Assembly (NCBI RefSeq): GCF_012034175.1
Contig: NZ_JAATEJ010000005.1
Coordinates: 1 to 64,000 of the forward strand
Length of the DNA stretch: 64,000 nt
DNA from: Actinacidiphila epipremni
Lineage (GTDB): Bacteria; Actinomycetota; Actinomycetes; Streptomycetales; Streptomycetaceae
Reading direction: 5' to 3'
Part shown: piece after piece, positions 55,901-64,000 of the stretch
How the letters are laid out: every line of letters starts with the position of its first letter
Position numbering within the stretch: the first letter of the stretch is position 1
Notes under the pieces: model-generated
Seen by the model: the letters and a program-made list of their open reading frames with translations, nothing else
The model's database searches: none
Told to the model about the DNA's origin: nothing
Position numbers and translations under genes: made by a program

Positions 55901-56606
55901 GACCCGCGGCGGCGTCGAGCCGCCGGCGGCCACCGTCACGCGCCTGCTGCAACTGCAGTGCGCCGACGGCGGGTTCTCCTCCACGCTGATCGCCGCCGGC
56001 GCCGACTGCGCCTCCGACGTCGACACCACCGGCTACGCCCTCCAGGCGCTGACCCTGGTGCCCGGGCAGGCCGGCGCCGTCGGGAAGGCCCGCGGCTACC
56101 TGGTCAAGGCCCAGCAGAAGAGCGGCGGCTACCAGGGCGCGGCGGGCGTCAGCAGCAACTCCACGGCGCTGGCCGTCCAGGCGCTGCTGGCCACCGACAA
56201 GATCCGGCCCGTCCAGGCGACCGAGGGCCAGAAGTTCCTGCGGACGGTGCAGAACGGCGACGGGGGCTTCCGGATCACCGACGCGGCCGGGGACTCCGAC
56301 CTGCGGTCCTCCACGCAGGCCGTGCCCGCCCTGGCCGGCACGCCGCTGACCTCCCTCACCCACGCGCTCGCGCCGATCACCGCGGCGCCTGGCAGCGGGT
56401 CCTCCGGCGGCTCGACGGGCGGGTCCGGCGGGTCCGGCGGAGGCGGCACCTCGGGCGGCACCGGCTCCGGGGGCGGCGGCGCGCTGGCCGCCACCGGCAC
56501 CGATGTGCTCCTGGCCGCGTGCCTGGCGCTGCTGCTCGCCGTCTCCGGCACGGTCCTGGTCGCCACCCGGCGCACCGGCGCCCGCGGCAGCGGGGGCCAC
56601 CGGTGA
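52911..56606 (+). CDS. Sortase-anchored surface protein with three transcobalamin-like toroids
   Basis: 1231-residue exported protein. Signal peptide (1-42); an N-terminal Cys-containing module of about 140 residues (43-185); a Pro/Thr linker; then three related alpha/alpha-toroid domains (about 205-500, 545-850, 860-1150) full of QxADGGF-type prenyltransferase/squalene-cyclase repeats, the fold of intrinsic factor and transcobalamin. A Gly/Ser linker and the cell-wall signal LAATGTD, a hydrophobic helix and a basic tail follow; LAxTG is a class E sortase signal. Position behind a B12 riboswitch and before an ECF transporter argues for extracellular cobalamin capture. GTG start after GGGGGG. 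Confidence 0.85.
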   Translation: MLRLVPRRRPRPPRTLVLSTAGAMVAGTLAAGLVSLAGTAQADPIGDCTATTGAVVAVDFGHWDGPVVRGCDAHPTTGMNLLHNAGFTTTGTVHDGPGFICRIGNGDFDGGTQYPTDADEKCVLTPPASAYWSYWIAPAGQDTWTYSPLGALSDHPADGEVEAWVFGPTDVGGSTGGPSFTPASVRATGGTTPPTTPPTTAPTTPPARTADVAAAAAWLTSQLTDGDHVFDGFGTDFNATAGTALALAAAGGGHDDTLRAIDAYLTAHADDYLLPDGPASVPAPGAAANLALLTEVLGGDPAEVGGHDLLADLTGHVCTAAGSLGNCTAAGDFYGAFSPGTQALALLALARGGVTPPDAAVARLTGMQCADGGFSGSMLSPGETCTSDPGTTADAVLALSHLPGTGAAVGKAAAYLVEQQSADGGYLPYEGASSGDTGTTAWAAQALAAAGKTDQATWARSWLAARQTATGGFAPDGSGGTDGDLYASTAATVAAAGTDLGSLSHPLTPTTPPTTPPTTPPTTPPTTPPTSPSTGPTSPAAASPDLAKAVAFLIDGDNLEDGHYYESTPGSERTGFADFGLTIDGVFALAATGGADDTLAGMTDFLQHGKDGAGRGIDDWTLIGTAYAQGGSLAKEAVAAEATGKDPRAFGGHDLIAALDGTVCAKADTSGGCAAKDNYAYATSVFSQSLGVIAQLRAGDSAHAAGPVAYLESLQDPDGAFPSLIPSAGDQDIDSTAMAMMALDLAPGDAAAKAVAKAAAWIAGKQLADGGFHGTAGDSVNTAALAIQGLSLDAATYAPQITKARAFLAGQQNADGGFKVAADSDQAKSDVRASTQATGGTVGTSFGTLLRDTQDQKAAAAGAAYLVKQLGGTDHLSSSYGPDYGLTADLAFALAAIGGQDDALTKVTAYLAAHVADYADPAGASAYPGPYSGSAAKLALLAEVMGQDPHHFGGFDLLTTLTGHVCTGAADDGSCTAAGDFGQAYSTVSQALGVLALTRGGVEPPAATVTRLLQLQCADGGFSSTLIAAGADCASDVDTTGYALQALTLVPGQAGAVGKARGYLVKAQQKSGGYQGAAGVSSNSTALAVQALLATDKIRPVQATEGQKFLRTVQNGDGGFRITDAAGDSDLRSSTQAVPALAGTPLTSLTHALAPITAAPGSGSSGGSTGGSGGSGGGGTSGGTGSGGGGALAATGTDVLLAACLALLLAVSGTVLVATRRTGARGSGGHR
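54432..54502 (+). repeat. Pro-Thr tandem repeat
   Basis: About six imperfect 12-base units encode repeated PPTT between the first and second toroid domains, likely a rigid wall-spanning or glycosylated linker. Confidence 0.8.
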
Positions 56607-57691
56607 TCCGCGGCTCCCTGCGGCGCACGGCCGCGTGCCTGGCCGCCGTGTGGGCGCTGGTCCTGGCCGCCGTGGCGGCGGGGGCCTCGCCCGCGGCGGC
56701 CGGCCCGCTGCCCATCGGCCAGTGCACGACCAGCTCCGGGGTCGTCCTCGCCGTCGACTTCAGCCACTGGGGCGGCCCGCTGCTGCGCTCCTGCGGCACC
56801 ACGCCCACCACCGGCTACACCCTGCTCAACCAGGGGGGTTGGCAGACCACCGGCACCCAGCACGACGGCCCGGCCTTCATCTGCCGGATCGGCTACGCCG
56901 GCTACCAGGGCGGCAAGCAGTATCCGACGCCCAAGGACGAGGCGTGCGTGCTCACCCCGCCGGCCACCGCGTACTGGTCGTACTGGCACGCCGACCCGGG
57001 CCAGAACACGTGGAGCTACAGCCAGTTGGGGGCCATGAGCTACCACCCCAAGCCGGGCAGCGTCGACCTGTGGATCTTCGGGGCGACGAACATCGCCGGC
57101 ACCCAGGGGCGGCCCACCTTCTCCCCCGACACCGTCCGCGCCCACAACACCACTCCGGTGGGCGGCGGTTCGGGGTCCGGCGGCTCCGGATCGGCGTCGG
57201 GCGGCAGCGGCGGCGCCAAGCCCCCGGCGCAGGGCGGTTCCGGCGGGAGGTCGGCGCCGCCGGCCAAGGGTGCGAGCACGTCCCCGCCGTCCGCGTCCCC
57301 GCACCCGTCGGGCACCCCGTCCCCGACGGCCACGCCCTGCATGACGGCGACGCCCCCGTCCCCGACCCGGACGCCGACCCCGACCCGCACGGCAACGGCA
57401 ACAGCAACGCCCACCCCGACCCCGACCCCGACCCGCACGCCCACGGCAACAGCAACGCCCACCCCGACCCCCACCGCGTCGCCGTGCCCGGCGCCGGCCA
57501 CCCCGGCACCGTCTGGCCCGACCCCCTCGGGAACCGCCTCCGCGCCCGTCACCCAGGACGCCGAACCCACGGCCGCCGTCGGCCACTCGTCCGGTTCGGT
57601 CCTGCCGGTCGCGATCACCGCGGTGGTGGTCGCCGCCATCGCCACGGCCGTCGCCGTACGGATCCGGCAGCGGCGCCGGGACGCGCAGTGA
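56603..57691 (+). CDS. Membrane-anchored surface protein sharing the N-terminal module of the toroid protein
   Basis: 362-residue protein: signal peptide, then a module of about 140 residues clearly similar to that of the preceding gene (VVLAVDFSHWGGP versus VVAVDFGHWDGP; PAFICRIG, CVLTPPATAYWSYW), then 150 residues of Gly/Ser and Pro/Thr repeats, a C-terminal helix and a basic tail without a sortase motif. It probably holds the cobalamin path at the membrane or hands ligand to the ECF S component (inference). GTG overlaps the previous stop. Confidence 0.8.
   Translation: MIRGSLRRTAACLAAVWALVLAAVAAGASPAAAGPLPIGQCTTSSGVVLAVDFSHWGGPLLRSCGTTPTTGYTLLNQGGWQTTGTQHDGPAFICRIGYAGYQGGKQYPTPKDEACVLTPPATAYWSYWHADPGQNTWSYSQLGAMSYHPKPGSVDLWIFGATNIAGTQGRPTFSPDTVRAHNTTPVGGGSGSGGSGSASGGSGGAKPPAQGGSGGRSAPPAKGASTSPPSASPHPSGTPSPTATPCMTATPPSPTRTPTPTRTATATATPTPTPTPTRTPTATATPTPTPTASPCPAPATPAPSGPTPSGTASAPVTQDAEPTAAVGHSSGSVLPVAITAVVVAAIATAVAVRIRQRRRDAQ
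57355..57482 (+). repeat. Low-complexity Pro/Thr coding repeat
   Basis: Imperfect repeats of cccgacc and cggcaacagcaacgcc units encode TPTPTPT and TATATPT stretches, an extended stalk between the surface module and the membrane helix. Confidence 0.7.
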
Positions 57692-58929
57692 CGGTGCCCG
57701 CCGCGCCGTCCGCGCCCGGCGGGCGACGACCCGCCGGGCCGCGGAAGCCCGAGACCGCCGCCCCCGCCCGCACCGGGCAGGGGCGGCGGCTGCCGCGCAC
57801 CCTGCACCCCGTCGCCTGGTGGATCTGGGCGCTGAGCCTGGCCACCGCGGTCAGCCGCACCACCAACCCGCTGCTGCTCGGCCTCGTCCTCGCCGTCCTC
57901 GCGCTGGTGGTCACCGAGCGCCGCACCGACGCCCCCTGGGCGAAGGGCTTCACCTACTACCTGTGGCTCGCCCTGGGCGTGATCGCGATCCGCGTCGTCT
58001 TCCGCTGCGTGTTCGCCACCGGCATCACGCCCGCCGACCACATCATGTTCTCGCTGCCCCACATCCCCACCCCGCACTGGTACGCGGGGATCCAGCTGGG
58101 CGGCCCGGTCTCCCTGGAGGCCACCTTGTCCGCCGCGATCGACGGACTGCGGCTGGCCTGCCTCCTGTGCTGCATCGGCGCCGCCAACACCCTCGCCAAC
58201 CCCAAGCGGGCGCTGCGGGTGCTGCCGGGCGCGCTGTACGAACTCGGCGTCGCCGTCACGGTGTCGATGAGCGTCGCGCCCCAACTCGTCGAGAGCGTGC
58301 AGCGGGTGGCCAGGGCGCGGCGCCTGCGCGCCGACCGCGCCCGCGGGATGCGGGCCCTGCGCAGCATCCTCATCCCGGTCCTGGAGGACGCCCTCGAACG
58401 CTCGCTGTACCTGGCCGCCGCCATGGACTCGCGCGGCTACGGCCGCTCCGGCACCGCCACCCGCGGCGCCCGCCGCACCACCGCGGCCCTGATGCTGGCC
58501 GGGATGCTCGGCCTGTGCACCGGCGTGTACGGCCTCCTCGACGGTACGACGCCGCGCGCCCTGGGCCTGCCCGCCATGCTCGGCGGCGCGCTGCTGTGCT
58601 GCGCGGGCCTGGCGGTCGGGGGCCGCCGGGTGCGCCGCACCAGTTACCGCCCCGACCCCTGGCGGGCGCCCGAGTGGGCCGTGGCGCTGTGCGGCTGCGC
58701 GACTGCCGCGGTGCTGTTCCTGACCGTCGGCTACAGCGCCGCCGACCTCAACCCGAGCCTGTACCCGCTGCGTTGGCCGTCGCTGCCCTGGCTGCCCGCG
58801 GTCGCGGTCCTGCTGGCGGGAACGGCCGCGTTCACCGCGCCGCCGCCGGCCCGCACCGGGGGCCCGGCAGCCGCCGGCGGCCCGCAGGCGGGCACGACCA
58901 CCGACACCCCGAGCGAGGCCCTGCTGTGA
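57688..58929 (+). CDS. cbrV: ECF transporter transmembrane (T) component, cobalamin type
   Basis: 413-residue EcfT. Hydrophobic segments surround the coupling helices with the typical short Ala-Arg-Gly type motifs (ARRLRADRARGMRALRS and AMDSRGYGR). The N-terminal 35 and C-terminal 30 residues are low complexity. It overlaps neighbours on both sides by 4 bases (GTGA). Confidence 0.88.
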   Translation: MTVPAAPSAPGGRRPAGPRKPETAAPARTGQGRRLPRTLHPVAWWIWALSLATAVSRTTNPLLLGLVLAVLALVVTERRTDAPWAKGFTYYLWLALGVIAIRVVFRCVFATGITPADHIMFSLPHIPTPHWYAGIQLGGPVSLEATLSAAIDGLRLACLLCCIGAANTLANPKRALRVLPGALYELGVAVTVSMSVAPQLVESVQRVARARRLRADRARGMRALRSILIPVLEDALERSLYLAAAMDSRGYGRSGTATRGARRTTAALMLAGMLGLCTGVYGLLDGTTPRALGLPAMLGGALLCCAGLAVGGRRVRRTSYRPDPWRAPEWAVALCGCATAAVLFLTVGYSAADLNPSLYPLRWPSLPWLPAVAVLLAGTAAFTAPPPARTGGPAAAGGPQAGTTTDTPSEALL

Positions 58930-60623
58930 TCCGCTTCGACCAGGTCAGCGTCTGCTACGACGGGACGGACCGGCCGGTCCTGCGGGATGTGGACCTGACC
59001 GTCGAGGAGGGCGAGTTGTGCCTCGTCGTCGGTCGCACCGGAGCCGGCAAGTCCACCCTGCTCGGCACGATCAACGGCCTGGTGCCGCACTTCACCGGCG
59101 GCACCCTGGCCGGCCGCGTCACCGTCGACGGCCGGGACACCGCCCTGCACCCGCCGCGCGAACTCGCCGACGTGGTGGGCGTGGTGGGCCAGGACCCGCT
59201 GGCCGGCTTCGTCACCGACACCGTCGAGGAGGAACTTGCCTACGCCATGGAGCAGTTGGCGATTCCGCCCGATGTCATGCGCAAGCGCGTCGAGGAGACC
59301 TTGGACCTGCTGGGCCTGGCCGATTTGCGGCACCGCGCGCTCAGCGAGCTGTCCGGCGGCCAGCAGCAGCGCGTCGCCATCGGTTCGGTCCTCACCGCCC
59401 ACCCCCGCGTCCTCGTCCTCGACGAGCCGACCTCGGCTCTCGACCCGACGGCCGCCGAGGAGGTGCTGGCCGCCGTGACCCGGCTGGTCCACGACCTCGG
59501 GGTGACCGTCGTGCTGGCCGAGCACCGCCTGGAACGCGTGGTGCAGTACGCCGACCGCGTCGTCCACCTCACCGGTGACGGCACCGTCACCGACGCGCTG
59601 CCCGCCGACGCCTTCCGTACCGCGTCGGTCGCACCGCCGGTCGTCGACCTCGGGCGGCTGGCCGGCTGGGACCCGCTGCCGCTGTCGGTACGGGACGCCC
59701 GGCGGGCGGCCGTGCCCTTGCGCAAGCGGCTGGAGGGCCGGCCGGCGCCGCCGGCCCGGGCCGGGGGCGCGGCGGCGGGCCCGCTGCTGTCGGCCCGCGG
59801 TGTCGTCGTCCGCTACGGGGACGTCGTCGCCGTCCGCGAGGTCTCGCTCGATCTGCGGGCCGGCGAGGTGACCGCGCTGATGGGCCGCAACGGCTCCGGC
59901 AAGTCCTCGCTGCTGTGGGCGCTGCACGGCGCCGGGCCCCGCCAGGCCGGGACCGTGCGGTTCACCGACGACGGCGCCGCCCCCGGCGCGGCGCCCGCCG
60001 AGCGGGCACCGGCGCCGCTGCGCGGCCGGCCGGGGCGGCTGCTGCGCGGGCACCGCGCCGAGGCCGACGTCGGGCGACGCCGTATCGGGCTGGTCCCGCA
60101 GACCCCCACCGACCTGCTCTACCTGGAGACCGTGGGCGCCGAACTGGCGCAGGCCCGGCGGGAGTCGGACGGCCGCCCGGGCCTGGACCCGCGCGGGCTG
60201 CTCGACCGCTTCGCCCCCGGCATCCCGGACGGGGTCCACCCCCGCGACCTGTCCGAGGGCCAGAAGCTCTCCCTCGTGCTGGCCATCCAGCTCACGTCGG
60301 CGCCCTCCGTCGTGCTCCTCGACGAGCCGACCCGCGGGCTGGACTACCAGGCCAAGCAGCAGCTCATCCGGATCATCGACGACCTGGCCGCCGAGGGCCG
60401 CAGCGTGGTGATCTCGACCCACGACGTCGAGTTCGTCGCCGCCGGCGCCGACCGGGTGGTCGTCATGGCCGAGGGGGACGTGGTGGCGGACGGGCCGACC
60501 GCCGGCGTCATCGTCGCCTCACCGTCCTTCGCGCCGCAGACCGCCAAGATCCTGGCACCGCTGCCGTACCTGACCGTGGCGCAGGTCGCCGACGCCCTCG
60601 CCGCCGCCGGGAGCGCACGATGA
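58926..60623 (+). CDS. cbrU: ECF transporter duplicated ATPase, cobalamin type
   Basis: 565-residue protein with two nucleotide-binding domains. First: GRTGAGKST, LSGGQQQRV, VLVLDEPTSALD. Second: GRNGSGKSS, LSEGQKLSL (signature with Glu and without the second Gly), VVLLDEPTRGLD, and a 40-residue Arg/Ala-rich insert after Walker A. The uneven signatures suggest one canonical and one degenerate ATP site. GTG start overlaps cbrV. Confidence 0.9.
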   Translation: MIRFDQVSVCYDGTDRPVLRDVDLTVEEGELCLVVGRTGAGKSTLLGTINGLVPHFTGGTLAGRVTVDGRDTALHPPRELADVVGVVGQDPLAGFVTDTVEEELAYAMEQLAIPPDVMRKRVEETLDLLGLADLRHRALSELSGGQQQRVAIGSVLTAHPRVLVLDEPTSALDPTAAEEVLAAVTRLVHDLGVTVVLAEHRLERVVQYADRVVHLTGDGTVTDALPADAFRTASVAPPVVDLGRLAGWDPLPLSVRDARRAAVPLRKRLEGRPAPPARAGGAAAGPLLSARGVVVRYGDVVAVREVSLDLRAGEVTALMGRNGSGKSSLLWALHGAGPRQAGTVRFTDDGAAPGAAPAERAPAPLRGRPGRLLRGHRAEADVGRRRIGLVPQTPTDLLYLETVGAELAQARRESDGRPGLDPRGLLDRFAPGIPDGVHPRDLSEGQKLSLVLAIQLTSAPSVVLLDEPTRGLDYQAKQQLIRIIDDLAAEGRSVVISTHDVEFVAAGADRVVVMAEGDVVADGPTAGVIVASPSFAPQTAKILAPLPYLTVAQVADALAAAGSAR

Positions 60624-61480
60624 GCGCCGCGGTTCCCGGGCGCGGGCCGCGGCGGGCCACCGCGGTGCGGATGCACGCCGTGGCCGTCACCACGGTGGCC
60701 CTGGCGGCGTTCATCGGACTGGTCGCCTTCTTCTGGCCGTTCGTCGTGGCCCCCGGCCACTTCGGCTCCGCCTACGCCCCGCCGCTCATCTTCGGGGTCC
60801 TGCTGCTGCTCGTCCTCGCCGTGGTGTTCGCGCAGATCGCGGACGGCGGCATCGACGCCAAGGCGCTGGCCATGCTCGGCGTCCTGTCCGCGGTCAACGC
60901 CGCCCTGCGCCCGCTGGGCGCCGGGACCGCGGGCATCGAGACCGTCTTCTTCGTCCTGGTCCTGGCCGGCCGGGTCTTCGGGCCGGGATTCGGCTTCACC
61001 CTCGGCTGCACGTCCCTGTTCGCCTCGGCGCTGCTCACCGGCGGCGTGGGGCCGTGGATGCCGTACCAGATGTTCGGCTGCGCGTTCGTCGGCATGCTCG
61101 CCGGGCTGCTCCCCCGGGCCCGCGGGAAGGCCGAGATCCTGCTGCTCGCCGGGTACGGGTCGGTCTCCGGCTACCTCTTCGGCTTCCTGCTCAACCTGTC
61201 CTTCTGGCCCTTCTCGACCGACCCGGGCAGCTCCATCGCGTATCTGCCGGGCCTGCCCTTCACCGAGCAGTGGCACCGCTATCTGGCGTTCGACGTGGCC
61301 ACCTCGCTGGGCTGGGACACCGGCCGCGCCGTCACGAACTTCGTGGCGATCCTGCTCGCCGGCCCGGCCGCCCTCACCACCTTCCGCCGCGCGGCACGCC
61401 GCGCCAACTTCACCGGTCCGGTGCGGTTCACGGCACCCGCGGCCAGGCCGGAGCCGCCCTCCGCGTCCGGTACGCCCTGA
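60620..61480 (+). CDS. cbrT: ECF transporter substrate-binding (S) component, cobalamin type
   Basis: 286-residue membrane protein with about six helices and the family stretches ALAMLGVLSAVNAALRPLG, FFVLVLAGRVFGPGFGF and GPWMPYQMFGCAFVGM. Together with the riboswitch and the toroid proteins it completes a cobalamin uptake operon. It starts at an ATGA overlap with cbrU. Confidence 0.88.
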   Translation: MSAAVPGRGPRRATAVRMHAVAVTTVALAAFIGLVAFFWPFVVAPGHFGSAYAPPLIFGVLLLLVLAVVFAQIADGGIDAKALAMLGVLSAVNAALRPLGAGTAGIETVFFVLVLAGRVFGPGFGFTLGCTSLFASALLTGGVGPWMPYQMFGCAFVGMLAGLLPRARGKAEILLLAGYGSVSGYLFGFLLNLSFWPFSTDPGSSIAYLPGLPFTEQWHRYLAFDVATSLGWDTGRAVTNFVAILLAGPAALTTFRRAARRANFTGPVRFTAPAARPEPPSASGTP

Positions 61481-61500
61481 GAACTGCCGCGGGGCGGAGC

Positions 61501-61535
61501 GCCGGGGGAGGCGCGGGCTGCGGGCCTCCCCCGGC
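61501..61535. terminator. Hairpin between cbrT and metE
   Basis: Perfect 12-bp stem (GCCGGGGGAGGC and its complement) around an 11-base loop between two convergent genes; likely bidirectional terminator. Confidence 0.8.
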
Positions 61536-61542
61536 GGCCGGT

Positions 61543-63861
61543 TCAGGAGCCCGGCAGTTCCGCGCGCACCGTACGGGCGGCGGTGACCAGGTTCTCCAGC
61601 GAGGCGCGGGTCTCGGGCCAGCCGCGGGTCTTCAGCCCGCAGTCGGGGTTGACCCACAGCCGCTCGGCGGGGATCGCGGCGAGACCGGCGCGCAGCAGCT
61701 GTGCTGCTTCCTCGGCGTCGGGGACGCGCGGCGAGTGGATGTCGTAGACGCCCGGTCCCGCCTCGCGCGGGTAGCCGTGCGCGGCGAGCTCGCGTGCCAC
61801 CTGCATACGGGAGCGGGCCGCCTCCAGGCTGATGACGTCGGCGTCGAGGTCGTCGATGGCCTGGACGATGTCGCCGAACTCGGCATAGCACATGTGGGTG
61901 TGGATCTGGGTGCCGGGCCGCACCCCGGCGGTGGTGAGCCGGAACGCCTCGGTGGCCCACGCCAGGTACGCCGGGCGGTCGGCGGCGCGCAGCGGCAGCG
62001 TCTCGCGCAGCGCCGGCTCGTCGACCTGGATGACGGACGTGCCGGCGGCCTCCAGGTCGGCGACCTCGTCGCGCAGGGCGAGGGCGACCTGCCGGGCGGT
62101 CTCGCCGAGCGGCTGGTCGTCGCGCACGAAGGACCAGGCCAGCATCGTCACCGGGCCGGTCAGCATGCCCTTGACCGGCCGGTCGGTGAGCGACTGGGCG
62201 TAGGACGTCCAGCGCACGGTCATCGGCGCGGGGCGGGAGATGTCGCCGGCGAGGATCGGCGGGCGTACGTACCGGGTGCCGTAGGACTGCACCCAGCCGT
62301 GCTGCGTGGCGAAGTAGCCGGTGAGCTGCTCGGCGAAGTACTGGACCATGTCGTTGCGCTCGGGCTCGCCGTGGACGAGGACGTCCAGGCCGGTCTTCTC
62401 CTGGAAGGCGATGACCTCGCCGATCTCGGCCTTGATGCGCTCCTCGTATCCGGCCCGGTCGATCCGGCCGGCCCGCAGGTCGGCGCGCGCGGTGCGCAGC
62501 TCGGTGGTCTGCGGGAAGGAGCCGATCGTGGTGGTGGGCAGCAGCGGCAGCTCCAGGTGCGCGCGCTGGGCGGCGGCCCGTTCGGCGTAGGGCAGGGAGC
62601 GGCGGGCGTCGGCGGCGGTGACGGCGGCGGCCCGGTCGCGGACCGCGGGGTCGCGGGTGACGGGCGAGGCGGCGCGGTCGGCCAGGTCGGCGCGGTTGGC
62701 GGCGATCCGGTCGGCGATGGCCTCGGTGCCTTCGCTGAGCCCGCGGGCCAGGGTGGCGATCTCGGCGGTCTTCTGCCGGGCGAAGGCCAGCCAGCGCAGT
62801 ACCTGCGGGTCGAGGTCCGTCTCGGCGGCGGTGTCCAGCGGGACGTGCAGCAGCGAGCAGGAGGCGGCGACGTCGACCTGTCCGGCCAGGCCCAGCAGGG
62901 TGCCCAGGGTGGCCAGCGACTTCTCCAGGTCGTTGATCCAGATGTTGCGGCCGTCGACGACGCCGGCGACCAGCCGCTTGCCCGGCAGCCCGCCCACGGC
63001 CGCCAGGTCGTCGAGGTTGGCCGCCGCGGCGCCGGTGAAGTCCAGTGCCAGTCCCTCGACCGGCGCCTTGGCCAGCACCGGGAGGGCTTCGCCGAGCCGG
63101 TCGAAGTAGGAGGCGACCAGCAGCTTGGGCCGGTCGGTCAGGGCGCCGAGGAAGCGGTAGGCGCGGTCGGCCGCGTCGAGTTCGCCGCGGGTGCGGTCCT
63201 GGACCAGGGCGGGCTCGTCGAGCTGCACCCACGCGGCGCCGGCCGCCCGCAGGTCGGCGAGCACGTCGGCGTAGACCGGCAGCAGCCGGTCCAGCAGGCT
63301 CAGCGGCTCGAAGTCCGCGGGCGCGCCGGGGGCGCCCTTGGCCAGCAGGAGGTACGTGACGGGGCCGACGAGCACCGGGCGCGGGGTGTGGCCGAGCGCG
63401 AGGGCTTCGCGCACCTCGGCGACCTGCTTGGTGGAGTCGGCGGTGAAGGCGGTGCCGGGGCCGAGCTCGGGGACGAGGTAGTGGTAGTTGGTGTCGAACC
63501 ACTTGGTCATCTCCAGCGGCGCGACGTCCTGCGTGCCGCGGGCCATGGCGAAGTAGCCGGCCAGGGCGTCGCCGACGACGGCCTGGCGGTGGCGCTCGGG
63601 GACGGCGCCGACCATGACGCTGGTGTCCAGGACGTGGTCGTAGTACGAGAAGTCGCCGGTCGGCACTTCGTGGATGCCGGCGTCGGCGAGTTGCCGCCAG
63701 TTGTCCCGGCGCAGGGCGGCTGCCGCCGTGCGGAGCCCGTCGGCGCCGACACGGCCCTTCCAGTAGCCCTCGATGGCCTTCTTCAGTTCCCGGTTCGGGC
63801 CCTGGCGGGGGTACCCGTACACGGTGGCCCGTGCTGCCGCGGCTGCGGGCTTGGTTGTCAC
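61543..63861 (-). CDS. metE: Cobalamin-independent methionine synthase
   Basis: 772-residue enzyme moving a methyl group from methyl-tetrahydrofolate polyglutamate to homocysteine without B12. N-terminal repeat domain [16 protein letters not shown]-terminal catalytic part with [36 protein letters not shown] (zinc His and Cys), and [12 protein letters not shown] (zinc Cys). All zinc ligands seem present. The GTG start has AAGGAG eight bases upstream. The 139 bases beyond it reach the window edge; a B12 riboswitch, common before metE, was not visible there. Confidence 0.95.
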   Translation of the reverse strand: MTTKPAAAAARATVYGYPRQGPNRELKKAIEGYWKGRVGADGLRTAAAALRRDNWRQLADAGIHEVPTGDFSYYDHVLDTSVMVGAVPERHRQAVVGDALAGYFAMARGTQDVAPLEMTKWFDTNYHYLVPELGPGTAFTADSTKQVAEVREALALGHTPRPVLVGPVTYLLLAKGAPGAPADFEPLSLLDRLLPVYADVLADLRAAGAAWVQLDEPALVQDRTRGELDAADRAYRFLGALTDRPKLLVASYFDRLGEALPVLAKAPVEGLALDFTGAAAANLDDLAAVGGLPGKRLVAGVVDGRNIWINDLEKSLATLGTLLGLAGQVDVAASCSLLHVPLDTAAETDLDPQVLRWLAFARQKTAEIATLARGLSEGTEAIADRIAANRADLADRAASPVTRDPAVRDRAAAVTAADARRSLPYAERAAAQRAHLELPLLPTTTIGSFPQTTELRTARADLRAGRIDRAGYEERIKAEIGEVIAFQEKTGLDVLVHGEPERNDMVQYFAEQLTGYFATQHGWVQSYGTRYVRPPILAGDISRPAPMTVRWTSYAQSLTDRPVKGMLTGPVTMLAWSFVRDDQPLGETARQVALALRDEVADLEAAGTSVIQVDEPALRETLPLRAADRPAYLAWATEAFRLTTAGVRPGTQIHTHMCYAEFGDIVQAIDDLDADVISLEAARSRMQVARELAAHGYPREAGPGVYDIHSPRVPDAEEAAQLLRAGLAAIPAERLWVNPDCGLKTRGWPETRASLENLVTAARTVRAELPGS

Positions 63862-64000
63862 GGAGATCTCCTTCACGAGATGGATCCCTGAGGTCCCGGG
63901 GACGGGCCGGGGGCGTGAAGGTGACGAACCGTGCGGACCGGGGACGCCCGCGAGGGGAACGTCCGTCCGCCGATGCACGCCGACCCGCCCACGAGGTCAC

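Noticed and set aside
63862..64000. Cobalamin riboswitch before metE
   Set aside because: The minus-strand leader shows a GTTCCCC stretch but not the ordered core elements; the region may also be cut by the window edge.

Overview
The window is high-GC actinomycete DNA, most likely Streptomyces or a close relative. The signs are very GC-rich third codon positions, many GTG starts, genes coupled by ATGA or GTGA overlaps, an LAxTG (class E type) sortase signal, and leaderless promoters. No rRNA, tRNA, CRISPR array or insertion sequence was recognised. All calls come from reading the sequence; no search was run.

Left part (about 1.3-29 kb): after an NhaA antiporter lies a biosynthetic cluster for an aryl-capped poly-thiazoline metallophore. 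On the minus strand are a salicyl-AMP ligase, a salicylate synthase, a flavin-dependent halogenase, a B12-binding radical SAM enzyme and a small VOC protein. On the plus strand are two NRPSs, ArCP-Cy-A-(E-like)-PCP-Cy-A-PCP-Cy-A-PCP and TubC-Cy-A-MT-PCP-TE. They are followed in one tightly overlapped operon by a saccharopine-dehydrogenase-like reductase, a thiazolinyl imide reductase (PchG/Irp3 type), a type II thioesterase and a methyltransferase. All four adenylation domains carry the cysteine code, so the predicted product is a salicyl (possibly chlorinated) chain of four cysteine-derived heterocycles.

Middle part (29-46 kb): two duplicated secreted proteins are followed by a zinc-homeostasis island. 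It holds a PLP/sulfur operon (decarboxylase, cysteine synthase-rhodanese fusion, SufS-like desulfurase) and a methyltransferase, two Fur/Zur-family regulators, ZnuABC, an SmtB-like zinc sensor, an IrtAB/YbtPQ-like ABC pair under a TetR regulator, an unknown protein and a YibE/F-family membrane protein. At least eight Zur-like 15-mers lie in front of these genes. Two pairs of promoters share long near-identical elements. Together with the NRPS cluster this suggests a zinc-responsive metallophore (zincophore) system with its own import and regulation.

Right part (46.5-64 kb): a two-component system diverges from a three-gene ABC transporter, and a small secreted protein follows. Then comes a cobalamin operon: a cobalamin riboswitch, a 1231-residue sortase-anchored surface protein with three transcobalamin-like toroids, a second surface protein sharing its N-terminal module, and an ECF transporter (T, duplicated ATPase, S). 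The window ends with convergent metE. The B12 uptake genes may also serve the B12-binding radical SAM enzyme of the metallophore cluster.
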